Source: Buxus sempervirens (taxonomy: Eukaryota > Streptophyta > Magnoliopsida > Buxales > Buxaceae). Taken from it: DNA of 64,000 nt. The notes below the pieces were generated by a model. It made no database searches, was not told where the DNA came from, and saw only the letters and a program-made list of their open reading frames with translations. The stretch spans positions 22,554,048-22,618,047 of the forward strand of contig OX387194.1 of the NCBI GenBank assembly GCA_947561395.2, read 5' to 3'. Below, piece after piece: positions 10,910 to 23,176 of the stretch (positions within the stretch are counted from its first letter, which is position 1; each line of letters begins with the position of its first letter). A program made the position numbers and the translations under genes.

Positions 10910-11254
10910 TTGAGGACTCTACTTCATAATTTCAATCTACGCCCTTTTATTTGGGGAAAGAATTTGTGGCACAGTTTCATTCCATCAAAGATTAGTGTTT
11001 TTATTTGGAAGCTTCCAAAGGGTGTAGTGTCAACGGATGATCGTATTCAAGGAAGTGGTGTTAGTCTTTGCTCCCAATGCAATTGTTGTTTATCTAAAAG
11101 AAGGGAGTCCATTAATCATCTCTTCTTGTTTGGGGACATAGCTAAAACAGTTTGGGATTATTTTTCTGTTTTGTTTCATTGCCATTACCATCCTCTTCAT
11201 GACCTAACGACCAGAATTTCCTTTTGGTTTTTTCATCCAAATGTGAATGACTAG
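10910..11254 (+). pseudogene. LINE zf-RVT (reverse-transcriptase zinc-binding) segment
   Basis: About 114 codons. The pattern W..FIPSKISVFIWKLPKGVVSTDDRI, then CSQC, then ESINHLFLFGDIAKTVW is that of the zf-RVT domain (W-K..P.K...F.W, CxxC, E...HLF..C..A..VW). The usual cysteine after HLF is a glycine here. The frame ends at a TAG directly before the next segment, where the family normally reads on, so it is broken. It is the C-terminal end of the LINE ORF2 RT region; the polymerase itself is missing. Confidence 0.75.
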
Positions 11255-11986
11255 ATGGGTATTCTCTTTAAAGTCATTCCTTTATTTATATGTTGGGAAA
11301 TCTGGATAGCAAGGTGCACAAGTAGGTTTGAAGGAGACTCCATGTTTGGAAGTCAGATTATATCAAAGGTTCAGAGATGGGTTCAAGAGGTCTCATATTT
11401 TATAAAGTCGTCAAGAGTTTGTGGGACTCATGGAGCTGCAATATTAGAGAAACTAAATGTCTTTTCTCCTCCAATTCATTTCCCCATTCCTAAATTCATT
11501 CGTTGGAAAAGGCAAAGAGTTTATTCTTATATTTTGAATGTGGATGGAGCTTCAAAAGGCAATCCTGGGATTAGTGGAGGAGGTGGAATTATTAGAAACT
11601 CTTCTGGGCAATTTATTGATGCCTTCTCGGCATACTATGGGCATAACTCTAACATCTTGGCAAAATTATTGGCCCTTAGAGATGGCCTTCGTCTGGCAGA
11701 CAGGTATGGAATTCAAGATCTTCATATTGAATCGAATTCGAAGGTCATCATGGACACTTTTGCTGGTTTGGCGTCCATTCCTTGGAAGCTCCTGCTTTGG
11801 TGGAGAGAAATAAAAGAGAGATTGATAGCTTTCAACCGAGAAGTGTATCATGTTTACAGGGAAGCTAACGCAGTTCCTATGGTCTGGCAAATGAGGGCTG
11901 CATTCATTTCACCTACCGTTTGTATGAGTCTTATTCTAGTTTGTCTAATGCTTTTTATCAGGGGTAAGGTTTTATGTACCCCCTAG
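11255..11986 (+). pseudogene. LINE RNase H domain (RVT_3 type), catalytic residues lost
   Basis: About 243 codons in the same element. Residues about 95-215 are a plant LINE-type RNase H: NVDGASKGNPGISGGGGIIR carries the first aspartate. In the second motif the usual glutamate (AELLAL) reads AKLLAL, and in the third motif the usual ESDS reads ESNS, so two catalytic acids are replaced. The domain would remove RNA from RNA:DNA hybrids in a live LINE; this copy should be inactive. The C-terminus is frame-shifted past REANAVP. Confidence 0.78.
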
Positions 11987-12906
11987 AATTTGTGTAACTT
12001 CATTGGTAGTTTTAATATATAGGTCAGAGTCTGCCTCAACCCTCCTCCCACCGCTGGAGTGCCACTAAGGTTATTCATGCCTTAGTGGGTTTTCACCCAA
12101 AAAAAAAGAAGTGCAGGTCTAATAATGTATTAATTATATTAATATAAAAATTCAATAGTTTAATAGTGGATCGTTTTAAAGTAATTGGATTTAATTAAGG
12201 TTTGGTTAATATATCAAAAGTTATTGAGGTTTGGATTTAGTGGATTTAAAGTAATAGGAATTAATTAAGGTTTGGTTAAAATATCAAAAGTTATTAAGGT
12301 TTGGATTTAGTGGATGAGAATTTAAGTATACAATTTAATTTAGGTTTGGGTTAAGTATTAAAAATTATTATGGTTTAGTGATGGTCAAAAAGACAAATGA
12401 AAGTTATTAAGTTTTAGTTTATTTCATTAAAATAAAAGAAAATATTTAAGATTTAGGCTTATAATGATTACAAACCTTTAATTTGTTTTTTTACGTTTTG
12501 GACGCTTACCTTAGTCTCCTAAGCGGCCTGGCGAGGGGCTATGCAATTACGGAAATCACGTTTTTTTTTTTTTTTGAATATAAGGGGCACCTACCCAGCG
12601 CCTAGGTGATGGGGGTAGGCGCTCCATACACTGCGGCTAATCCGAATATAAAACCATGTGCTTTCTCGTTTTCAATCGAGTTCTACGTATATATATACAA
12701 CCATAATCCAACGACATACACATATACACTACGATTAAGCATGCTTTTACGATCAAACACGAAGAAAACACAAATCAACGACCAACAGGGTGTGTTACCT
12801 ACCTCTATTCGCTCAAGATCACCTTCTTTGTCCTCTTTCTTCTTTGTACGGCTTTGATCTCTTCTTTCGTAGCAGTCCAAGTCCTTCCGAGATGAAGATC
12901 TCCCCG

Positions 12907-12932
12907 GGTTCTCTCTCTCTCTCTCTCTCTCG
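12907..12932. repeat. (CT)n microsatellite in LTR leader
   Basis: Run of CT dinucleotides within the purine/pyrimidine-biased transcribed leader of a family 1 LTR (GA-rich on the minus, sense, strand). The same position in other copies carries GA-rich leaders (6400-6440, 48150-48360, 59025-59051). Confidence 0.8.
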
Positions 12933-14196
12933 TTTTCTCCTTCTTTGCAACCGCCAGCCACCCTCACAAAGGCATATACGATTAGCATTCCTATAGGGTA
13001 TAAAACCCTATTTTATTCTCCCTGATCCCATGCATCGTACTACTATTGAGTTTTACACTTATCCACGAATCAAATTAATTAATGACCTTTAATCCACACT
13101 TACCTTAATATCTGACGATCCAACAGTCAGATCTGTACCAAACTCCTGATCTCCACTACCAATGTGATCATCTATAATTATAATTAAGATCCCTCAATAA
13201 GATCCTCATCTCCTCAACTTAAGGCTCTAAATCAACTATAATTACCATTATGCCATTATTCCACTTATTAAGCTCTAAATATCATTGTTAACAGGCAATC
13301 TAAACCCAATTTAAGTCTATCATCATTTCTCAAGTCTAATAATAATTTAATTAATGTATTTAATTTTCTACTGATAATTAATATGAATTGACCAAAATAC
13401 CCTTCTCTTGATAATTTTATATCCACACATTCGATTTCTTCCAAAATTTCCAAATTTATTCTCTCTGTCATTCTTAATCCATTATACATCCCGGATGAAT
13501 TATAAGTACCCCAAATCATATGCTATACATTTAATCTCCAATTTATTTTGACAAATTCATTAACATTCAAAATATTCATATTTAATTTTATTTATTTTTT
13601 GCTGTGTAAGCACCTCATTTTTGCACCCCCGGAAGTGCCGGAATTGCGAAACCCTAGTAGAAAAGTCAAACCCTGAGGGAAAAAAGTTGACTTTTCAATC
13701 AAGTGATAATTGACCACCTTGCTTTATCTCAATGGATAGAGAATCCCGACACAGTTCCAACGCAACTGAGTATGCTGGAATCGGAGTCCAGATGCAGGAT
13801 CTATGAGCCGGTCAAACTTGAGGGGAGCCGAAAGTTGACTTTCTGCTAAACCCCAAATCAGTTGCTTATTCCTATCCCAATGGATAGAGGGCTCCGATAC
13901 GGTTCTAACGCAATTGAGTTTGCCCAAATCAGAGTCTAGATGAAGAAGATATGGGTTGTCGAAGTTTCCGAGCAGCAAAACCGGAAACTGTACACGTGGC
14001 AAAGAAACTGCACACGTGGCAACAAAATATCTCAAGGGGCAATCTTTAATATCCAAAACTTGTAAAAGATCTCAGGGACTAAACCAAAATTCGCAGGGGG
14101 CAATCCGTAGATATCCAAAAGTGTCAAATCGGTCGAATCGGTCGAATCAGTCAAATCGGTCAAGTCGAGGGGCAAATCTGTATTTTTTTCGATTTG

Positions 14197-14445
14197 TATC
14201 CGATCAAATATGTCGGATACACGTATTTTTGTGCATGTCCGACACTATTCATCGGATACAAAGAGATCCCCCAGCAAGATTCGCACGGATTCACCGACAG
14301 ATTCGCTCAGAAAATTGAATTTTTGAAATGATTATGTTTGTATCCGACATAAAATGTCGAATACAAAGGAATCTTAGTGTATCCGACATTAAATGCCAGA
14401 TACAAAGGAAGCTTAGTGTATCCAACATTAAATGTCAGATACAAA
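14197..14445 (+). repeat. Hairpin array 1 (U3), stem word TATCCGAC
   Basis: Five inverted repeats, each with a 7-nt loop: 14197-14219, about 14235-14259, 14338-14364, 14379-14403 and 14415-14441. The first two keep CCG-N11-CGG exactly; later ones have one or two changes in the right arm. The array ends about 10 bases before the TATA box, so it occupies the promoter-proximal U3. Confidence 0.85.
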
Positions 14446-14452
14446 AAGTTTG

Positions 14453-14459
14453 CTATAAA
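14453..14459 (+). promoter_or_regulatory. TATA box of family 2 LTR
   Basis: CTATAAAAAGG follows the last hairpin directly. Equivalent TATAAAA boxes are read on the minus strand at 47392-47400 and 62141-62150 in the other two family 2 LTRs. Confidence 0.7.
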
Positions 14460-14504
14460 AAGGCAATAGCAGTGTTGGCACTTCTTGGCTTGCTTCCACC
14501 TCTT

Positions 14505-14526
14505 CCCCCCCCCCCCCCCCCCCCCC
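14505..14526. repeat. Poly(C) run of 22
   Basis: Uninterrupted C homopolymer in the LTR leader, about 50 bases after the TATA box. Its length is probably unstable or an assembly-sensitive site. Overlapping open frames on both strands read it as Pro or Gly runs and are not genes. Confidence 0.9.
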
Positions 14527-15860
14527 ATTATTCCAGGCACGAAAGCCCTTCCTTTTCCCCCACTTTGCTCCCCAAACCCTAAACACGTCTCTTTTGCCTA
14601 TTCTACCCCCCACTTTCCTTTCTTCTTCTTCTCCATTTTCACCCAAGCAAGGAGGAGGTTACCCACTGTTGGTGGCCAAAGGAAGAGCTCCAGCCACTAT
14701 GTTTGCTTCAAAGGGATTCGAATAAACCTCTCAAGGGTGTGTAAACACTAAGGTAATGTTTCCTACGATCTTTTGTTCAACGTAAGTCAAGATGAGCATA
14801 TTTCAAGCATATTTGGGTATTTTCTATGTGTAATGTCTCTTCTCCTTGTTTTTTTTTTTTCTCTTTATATTGAATATGGAAGCCCCATGGTAAGGGGGAG
14901 ATGCACGGGTGGTCCAAGGGGGGTGAGGGACCGTCTAAGCATGTTCTCCATAGCCTTAATAGCATTATCTCGTTATTGTTGTCCCATTTGCATGGGGGAG
15001 CATGTTCCTTCATTCGGTTATCCATCCATTGTACCCCATTTTAACCCCCTTTCTCTTCCCTTCTATTAGATGTTTCTTTTAGGCTAAGGGAATAGCATGA
15101 GCCGATAGTAGCATGCCAAGAACCATGTATGATATTCGTTTAACCTCCATTGCATATATGTCTAAAGTCTTCATATAAGTCATCAACATGAAAAGCATGC
15201 ATGCCTGGATGTTTAGACTATATTAGCATCTTCTTTTTCTACTGCTTCGTGCATTTCTCATCATGCTTTAGTGTTAAGGCTATATCAGCATCTCCCATCC
15301 CTACTGTTTTGTGCATCCTTTTCATCATGTGTTGCATCACTTTGCTCATTGTTTTTTATCACATGAGGCTACACCTCTCGGCTTCGCATACAGCTTATGT
15401 GCATGCTCATACCCTTACTCATTAGGAATTCATATTGGATCTTTTGTGCGTCTTGTCATTCATGGTAACTTGGTATGGAAACAAATCTGGGTCTGTTTCA
15501 TCATTTCTTAAGGACAGACAAGCACACACATGTATATTTTGATGCGAAATGTGCCCAATAAAGCATGCTTTAATTGACATCCTTGTTCTTGTTTGTATTG
15601 ATTGTTGCTCCCTTTGGCTAAAAACAACCTGAACAGAGGTGCATGACCTTTGTTCCTTTGTCGGATTTCATCCAAGAGGAGGAGGAGGGGGAGCCCCCAT
15701 CCACCTCTCTTGGCTTGGCCTTGAAATCCCCAAGAAAGGAGACCAAAAGTGGAGGTCTCCCATTCTATGTACCACTGTGGGCCCACACAACTGCTGGAAC
15801 ACCCTAGAAGACCCAGAAACCCAAGCCCAACGCAAAAATCCGAAAAACCATGCTTTTAGG

Positions 15861-15965
15861 TTGATCCGACAACTCAGGTCGGATCAATAGGGCCTTGTTC
15901 GTAACCGGCCAAGGATGCCGGATACACTAGTCCTTATGTGTAATCGGCACTTCTGGTCGGCTATA
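15861..15965 (+). repeat. Hairpin array 2, same stem word as array 1
   Basis: Three inverted repeats with 7-nt loops: 15861-15887 (GATCCGAC, loop AACTCAG, GTCGGATC), 15902-15926 (GTAACCGGC, loop CAAGGAT) and about 15940-15963 (degenerate). The first shares the CCGAC stem with array 1 about 1.4 kb upstream in the same LTR, and is identical through its loop to the hairpin at 25774-25804 in a family 3 LTR. Confidence 0.8.
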
Positions 15966-18186
15966 CTGCCAGAATGCCAATTTTGCCATTTTATGATCTT
16001 GTGCTATTTTCTTGCTTTATTTGATCAAACCGGATGAACTAGAAGGGTTTTTAGGTTAACCAGAGACCCAAGATGGGCCATGGACCGACTTGGTTCAATT
16101 TTATTTCCGATAGGCCTTCCAACGGGACCCACCCAGCCCGAACCATTCAATTGTGCTTAAATAAAATAATTAAAAGAATTGAGTGGGCCAAACCTATTGG
16201 AGGCCCACCAAAGCCCAATCTTAGGGTATGCATGTTTAGTTAAGTTGTGGTTTGGCCGAGACCAAGGGCGAGGCCTGTCGGGCCCACTAAGCCCATTGAA
16301 ACAAACCAGGTTCGGGTTTCCCAAGCCCTAACTCAAGAAGCCTTAGGCTTTCAAGCCCAGGTAAAGGGCCCTAAGCCCAAAGCCTGGCCCACTTTTGCAC
16401 AATTAATCAAGATAATCCAAAAATCACTTGACAACCAATGGTGTGGCCCACCCAGGGGCCCGCAAACCAATCCCGGCCCGTTTTGCATGGAAATCACTTA
16501 GTTTCCAACTTGAACATCAAATAAAATCAAATTCACTTGAACCAAAGCCCAAAGGGCCTCTTAGACTAGACTGAGGCCCACCAGGGGACACGTGGGCTTA
16601 ACCAAGCCCACCAAGGGATCCGCAGGCCTTCCAATGGGGCCTGCCCGATCAGACTCAGATCACTCTAAGCTAAGAAGATAAAATCAAGTAAAGGGACCCA
16701 CACCACTTCGGCGGTCCCGCCCGACTTAACCAAAACTGTGCATGTTGGAATAGGAATCGGGTGAAACCAACTAAGTTGACTCAAAACCAGGGAAACCATG
16801 GGACCCGTCACTCGACGGGGCAGGCCAAGGTGTCTACGGACTTCCCTGGACCGTAACCGAGAACTTGCTTAGAATCTCAAGCCACAAACCAAGCCTTAAT
16901 AGACAAACTTAGACACCCAGGTGTCTGCCTGCACCCCATCAGGCAGTGACGACTCCAAACAATCCCGAGGCACGCATCATTTTGCATGCGCCTCGTCGTG
17001 CGACCGAAATCAGGTGCGCACATGCTGAAAATTCAAGGTTTTACAGAAACCATAACTCAAATCTAGAGTGTTAGATAATCCACAAGATCTATATATCAGA
17101 GTGAAGGAAAACATGAAAATACAATGATCAAACATTGATTCATTAATATCAGAGTCTACTAATACCAATCACCATCCCAAATGAATCAACATCAACATTA
17201 ATTGTTTACTCACAATATCAACAATCTCAAATCAAAAGTCTACAATCCAAATAATACTACTACTCTACGTAGTAATCCTCCTCCCTGTACTTAGGGTAAT
17301 CGTCTGTAATGGATACCTGATGTATATCGTCCTCAGCAGAATCTAAAAACAAAACAAAAACAGAATGAGATACGAATATCCCAGCAAGTAGCACATGCAT
17401 GCACAAATACATTTTAGCAGTTCTAAAATATGATTCAGTTATAAAGCATATATCAGTGACAATAACACAGTGGTTCCGATTAATCCATTCACAATTCTGA
17501 TTCATATGAATATAATCAAATAACCAACATGTGATACCAGATCCATAATATTCAATTCAAATTAGTAAGTCACAGATGGACTCAAGAAATAAGTTTGCCT
17601 TTAACTAAGGTAATATCAATGTCCACTATGTCACCTCACTGCTTATGTGCGAAGCCGAATACACAATCATCATCTTATTGCGGGAGAACCAACCAGTACA
17701 ACAAAGGGTTGGCATGTAATAACAAGTCATAGTCTGAGTACACAACAAAATGAAGGAAAGCCGCAGCCTACTAGTACAGAGAAGGCCTCATCGAGTACAT
17801 GATGGAACACGTGCGCGAACAAAGAATTACAACTAGCAAAGATCAATCATTTTCACTATCTAGCTCCTAAATGGATCCATATCGAGCTATGCCAACTAGA
17901 CTTGAAACCAAAACCAAAATAAAATATCTAGTAAGCAAAACTCATCCCAATCTCAATCATATCAACCCAAGTACACGGGACATCTCTGAGTACACAGAGG
18001 CACCGTTATCCCAAGTACATGGGGCATCCCCGAGTACACGGAGGAAATCAGGATCAAAACAAATTCTCAATCTTAATTTAAATATAGATTCCAAATTCAG
18101 TGATAATTCTCGTAATGGTTTAAGATAATGCAAGTTCTTCCATAAATCCTACTGTCCCAAAATAATTCAAAGTGGGATAAATGCTT

Positions 18187-20602
18187 TGTAACGCCCCGGA
18201 TCCGTGTTGTTCATTAAAGATATAACACGTCTCACAGAGTGTTATGTATGGGCCCACATTTCATATACTAACTTCAAATACTAACATGGGACATATTCAT
18301 CAGAGTGTGGAAAATGTAGAACTCCTATTTAAGCATGGGAATTAGTCAATCATGAAAGTAATCATCACTAATCAAATCTGATACCAAACAATTGCTAATC
18401 AATTACAAGTTTTAATAGTTCCAAATCCAACAATATAGCCTACAAAGTGTATGGAAGGTAGTAATCCTCCTCCCTATACAAGTCTGCAGGCTTTACCCCG
18501 ATAGTCGGATCCTCACCGAAAGTATCTGAAAATAAAACAAAACAAAACGTAATGAGATACGAATATCCCAGCAAGTAGCACATGCATGCTAAAACAATTT
18601 ATCTCATTTCTAAAATCATGCCACGATGAAGATATTCCATAATAAACCAATTTCAATACAAAGCATTTCGTTAAACCAATATAATCGCGTTAAAACAAAT
18701 AAACCTTCAAAAACCATAGGTGTTGGAAATCAAATAACATTATGGTCGATGTCATGTAGTTCACTTTAATTGGGTAATTCGCAGGCCGGAGCGACATCCA
18801 AGCCTCCATGTACACAATCCGTCATACTCATGATTTCAGATTCTGAAATGACGGCCTACTCAAGTTTTGTCATCCAATGCCGGCCTACTCCAGGTTTTTA
18901 CAATGACAACCCGGCCTATACAAGGATACGGGCTGCTCTACACCAGTTGTGGCAACACTCATGGCCATGCAATTACTTCAATAAAGTCAACCCATTAATT
19001 TATCTCAACTCATTACTTTTAACAATAAGTAACTAGCATGCAAAACCAACATTCTATGCAACAACGGTTAAACGCGAACAATGTTTATCATGGGTCACTC
19101 AGGACCAGATCACTCTCTCATGGAGGTTTCAAGTATAATTCAACACAAAGGCCAATGTTAAAAAAACCTATTATGCAAAGACTCAAGAAATACTCATTTT
19201 ATACAATCTGTCCAGCATGTAAAAGTTAACTAAATTCCAATCAATTTAGTGCTGCAAAATCTGAAATCTCAAGTGCTAAACATGACGATGCAGAAAACAT
19301 CAAACAACAACAGTACTAATTGATTACTCATAAACGGTGACATACAGAATTTCCTCATTTCTTTTCTTAATATCCATTTCTACTACTTTCACTCTCTCAC
19401 ATTTGTAGTGTATAGGTTTTATTATTATAAACCACTTCAGAATATGAATAACACTTACTGAGGTCCTATGAAGTAGTAACTAAGAGGTAAAAACCAAAAT
19501 TATTGCTTCTATATAATTAGCCGCACCTGGCTAGAAAACAGGGATGAGCACCTAGGGGCTGCCTACCCTGGGCGCCTAGCCTAGTCTGGGTGCTCTTAAC
19601 ATATGTACAGGCCCTGGGCGCCCACGCATGATTCATCCCCATCCGGTCAACAACTCACTGTAATTTCATTTCCTAGAAATGTAATTAGAACAAATCAAAT
19701 TTAATCTATGCAAAGCATCGTCCAAAACCAGAAAATTTTCTCATATTATACATTGGCTGAAAACTGAAATTCATCCAGATTAAACTATTGTTAATTCTCC
19801 AAATTTTGTATGCAAAATTAAATAAACCAAGTGCTACTTACCTGACTATACGCAGATCCAAGCTCCTCTGCAACTAAGTTCAATTCAGTTCTGAATTATC
19901 AAGATCAATTCGACTTCCAACTCCTAAAATTCACCGAAACTGATTTTTAAATAACCAATCTACATTCCTTTATTCCTTCCTAACCATTCTTCATTGAAAT
20001 TACAATGCATTTCATAGATCTTAAATTCTTACCGAATTTGAGATTGATCTGATCGGCTACTCAAGTTTTCTTCAGTCGAAAATTCTCCAACAGTAAAGAT
20101 TAGCATCCAATCACAATTCTGGCCAATCTCCAATCCAAAATTCTCTGCCTCCAATCTGAACTTGATTTGCTTCTCTGCTGTTTTCGTTATCTCCCTTCAA
20201 ATTAAATCGACCAAACTTCATTTCGAACAACCATCGACTTATTTATAGGTCGATTGTTGGCGCTCAAACCAAATAGCCATTTCATGATCTGCTACCCGCT
20301 TGCCTACGCAATCCCCTACCTGATCAGCCTCTTAGCCATTTGATTTAAGACTTGCCACTACACCAAACTGGCTACATTAGCACCTCACCCAATTATAATA
20401 AATTTAAACATATTATTATTAATTGTTCAGATTATTATCATAATCACCACTTACCTTAATTTACATCCTTCCTTACTTAAATTCGTGAAATTCCAAAATT
20501 ACCCTTGCTCCTCGATTACTTGGAATTTCCACCAATAAAAATTAATTAAAATTATTAAATAATTCTCTCAATAAATACTTATTAAAAATCTGGGGTTTTA
20601 AA
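18187..20602 (-). mobile_element. Solo LTR, family 1, TSD TGCTT
   Basis: Starts TGTAACGCCCCGG and ends GGGGTTTTAAA, with the usual final CA changed to AA. Flanked by TGCTT at 18182-18186 and 20603-20607. 2416 bp. Minus-strand TATA box at 20240-20247. Cassettes: GGCCTACTC-type module at 18790-18960 and a GGGCGCC/CCTAGCC cassette at 19545-19640. Confidence 0.9.
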
Positions 20603-20812
20603 TGCTTATTGCTCAAATTTTACTAGAATAAAAAAATCAGAAATTAGTTATCACAAGTCAGTTTCAAACTCCAGAAATTTATAAGAATTTATTTATAATT
20701 TCTTCATTGTGAATAATAATTCCAATCGCTTTTATAAAACAACAATTATACCATAAATGAGGGAATATATAGTCAAGTATTTAACAAAACACTTTTACTG
20801 TAATATTACCTT

Positions 20813-22413
20813 TGTAACACCTTAAGATTAATCTCAAAGAAATACTACAAGTGACGGAATCAAAATATAATCATTAAATTGTAATTTGTAACCAATTATC
20901 TCAAATAAACTCGTTTTTTTGTAAAATATGCCCAAAATAATGAAAAACCCCAATTATGTAACTCCAAAAGATAAAACATGTTTATAAGCAATTAATACAA
21001 GTGTCTAGAACTTCTAATTCAATTAAAACAAAAAAATAGAATATAAACTCTTTAAATTTGCAATTCAAGGCCTATTTTAATAGAACATGCCCTAAATCTT
21101 CAATTTATTAAATAAATTCTATCGGCCACTGAAAATCATTTCTAGGGAACTAAGATTTACTTATACACTAGTTAGATTTGCCCAGAACAATCCTCACGAT
21201 GCCATTTGTCACAAAAATCCCAAAATCTGATGTTCAGAGCTGGGTGCTCGACATGGTCGCCCAGGCGACCTGGTGGAGCGCTCCTCTTATTGATTGTATT
21301 TCGGCAATTTTGTTTATAATTGATCGCTTGAGAGATCGCTCAAGCGATCTTCTTTGAATCTCTAAAATAAGGAAAATAGAAGGGGTGCGTGTCAGGATCG
21401 CTTGAGCGTCCTGACTAGCGGTCCCTAGAAAAATTCAATTGCAGCTAATTCAAATCTGCAAACTCAGATTGTTCAACTCTGAACCTCAATTAAATGCTAA
21501 AATCACTTCGATTGTACTCTAGAACATATTTAAAAATCTAATCCCATACATTCCTATTTAATTTAGAGAGATTAAACATAGAATTATCAAAGTTAAAATC
21601 TACGGTAGTTTGAACTCATGCAATTTTGGTTAATCACCAATTCAATCAATCCAAAAATGATTTATGCTATAAAAATTGAAATTAAGAGTGCTACTTACCT
21701 CTGTAACTCCAATTCGAACTTAATTCTTCCAGATATCTCAGATTCAAAATTCCACGGCAATAATTCCTCCTTATTCAATGAAATTCATACAAATTTCCCT
21801 TTAATCACCAGATCTGATCTACTACGATTATTTCTCATAGATTTTACTGAGTTTGGAAGCCAAATTACGAATCAAACCAATCCTACCTGATTTGCAACAG
21901 CTACAAGCGAAATCCTCTGAAATTCCTCAATGATTTATAGCCATGAGGTTCTCTTCTCCTCCATGGATCAACTCAGACACCTCTCCTTCCAGATCTAATT
22001 GCCCTTTCTTCCTGTGGTTTCCTTCAACCCTAGCTCAAATCTTCTTCACTCAATTCTCCAGAACACTCTAGATTCAATTGGCCAAACCACTCTCTTCAAA
22101 ACAACAACTATTTATAGTTGCTACATCTTGCTGCCAAACACTTAAATTGAATCCTCATGTGGTGTTTGTCACACCACTCAAGTTACCTGCATGAGCATAC
22201 TTAAAACCACTTGTTTACATGTTTGCCACTCCACCAAATCAGATATACTCAGCCAATTAAATCCAAGTGACTAAATTACCTCTTTATTTCCAACTTCATG
22301 AAATCTAAAACCTCAAATCTCCACATCATCATAACTCCTGCAAAAATTATCACTTAATTTATATTAATTACTGAAATCAGAATTTTAATTATATTAAAAT
22401 TCCAGATTTTACA
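20813..22413 (-). mobile_element. Solo LTR, family 1 (short), flanked by CCTT
   Basis: Starts TGTAACACC and ends CAGATTTTACA. Four identical flanking bases CCTT precede and follow it; a 5-bp TSD would need one end shifted by a base. 1601 bp. Minus-strand TATA box at 22109-22117. The GC cassette at 21240-21425 uses the words GATCGCTTGAGCGATC and GGTCGCCCAGGCGACC. Confidence 0.8.
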
Positions 22414-22856
22414 CCTTACTACCTCCTTTAAAAGAAACCCTAATTTTAAATGAATTTTCGTCCATAATTTAATACGTACTTCTGAATATTACCTAAACAC
22501 CCTATTAAATCACTTTTTCTCCAAATTAAAGCCACTAATTAATTATAATGACCAACTTGCCCCTTTTTCTTCTTTTAAGCCATATTTATTACTATTTAAC
22601 TTCTAACCTAACCCAACTAAACTTTATTAATTATTTAATGATTTAATTTATTAATTTGCCCTTTGGAATGTACTAAAATACCCTTTTTATCATCCTAATT
22701 TGATTCTCTTCAAAATTATCTTTTATTTTAAAAATTCTTATTTATTTAAATTATTAATCCTCAAATTTCCACTCTTTTAATTCCACTTTATTCATACCTT
22801 TATTTTCTTTTATTTATCTATGTCGTAATTATTATCCAAAAATTCGAGGTCTTACA

Positions 22857-23176
22857 TCTCCCTTCAGCCGTCAAACATAAATGCAAAGAACAATACGATT
22901 CATTCGTATGCCATAATAAAACCCGATTTTATAAACTATGATCCCATGCTTCTCATCTATACCATCTACTATACATTTTTCCAATAAAATTTAAAATAAC
23001 ACATTAAATAATGCTTACCTTTTATCTCAAGATCCAACGGTCGGATCTGCCTCATACTCCGAATCTCCTTCTTCCATGAGATCACCTATATAAGTCCAAT
23101 CATAGATTTAGCAAAATCACATTAAATATTCAGATATTTAATTAATTAATAATTCTGAAAATTTCAGGGTTTTACA
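22857..23176 (-). mobile_element. Family 1 LTR 5'-end fragment
   Basis: Ends CAGGGTTTTACA at 23176. It includes a GATCCAACGGTCGGATC block that also appears at 13110-13130 and, reversed, at 6205-6225, so these three copies form a subfamily. TTTATAAAATCGG on the minus strand near 22930 is its TATA box. The rest of this LTR lies left of the nested elements or is lost. Confidence 0.7.

Larger units (their letters stand above)
10900..12107 (+). mobile_element. LINE (L1-type) 3' fragment with poly(A) tail
   Basis: 5'-truncated non-LTR retrotransposon. It encodes a zf-RVT segment and an RNase H domain, followed by a UTR and a short poly(A) at 12099-12107. 5' truncation and a 3' A tail are typical of target-primed reverse transcription. 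The exact left end and TSD could not be fixed. Confidence 0.8.
13605..17022 (+). mobile_element. Complete family 2 LTR, TSD TGCTG
   Basis: Starts TGTAAGCACCTC and ends GGTGCGCACA, flanked by TGCTG at 13600-13604 and 17023-17027. 3418 bp, no internal region, so a solo LTR. Order: U3 with a five-hairpin array at 14197-14445; TATA box 14453-14459; a leader with 22 consecutive C (14505-14526); a second hairpin array at 15861-15965; a GGCCCA-rich zone (16050-16680); and TGACGACTCC at 16947-16956, a one-mismatch copy of the PBS start, near the end. It is inserted in a family 1 LTR. Its short open frames have no recognisable domains. Confidence 0.92.
12111..17045 (-). mobile_element. Family 1 LTR split by a family 2 LTR
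   Basis: The terminus is AAGGTTTTACA at 17035-17045 (minus-strand 5' end). It continues left of the family 2 insertion at 13604 down to about 12111, where the LINE tail begins. Landmarks: a T-rich AATAAAATAGG TATA-like element around 13005-13015 on the minus strand, a UTR with a (CT)n run at 12907-12932, and a GC-rich cassette (GCGCCTAGGTGATGGG etc.) at 12505-12630. A 65-70 bp partial duplication of a TTAATTAAGGTTTGGTTAA block lies at 12180-12320. The left terminus is not visible. Confidence 0.65.
17046..22856 (-). mobile_element. Family 1 LTR (outer) hosting two nested family 1 LTRs
   Basis: The right terminus GAGGTCTTACA ends at 22856. The left end begins at GAAACCATAACTC, about 30 bases inside a normal terminus, where it abuts the family 1 LTR ending at 17045. 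The body is at 17046-18186, 20608-20812 and 22414-22856. It shows the CTCCTCCCTGTAC / AGCAAGTAGCACATGCATGC landmarks at 17280-17400 and a copy-specific AAGTACACGGGRCATC module at 17960-18050. No coding sequence. Confidence 0.75.
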
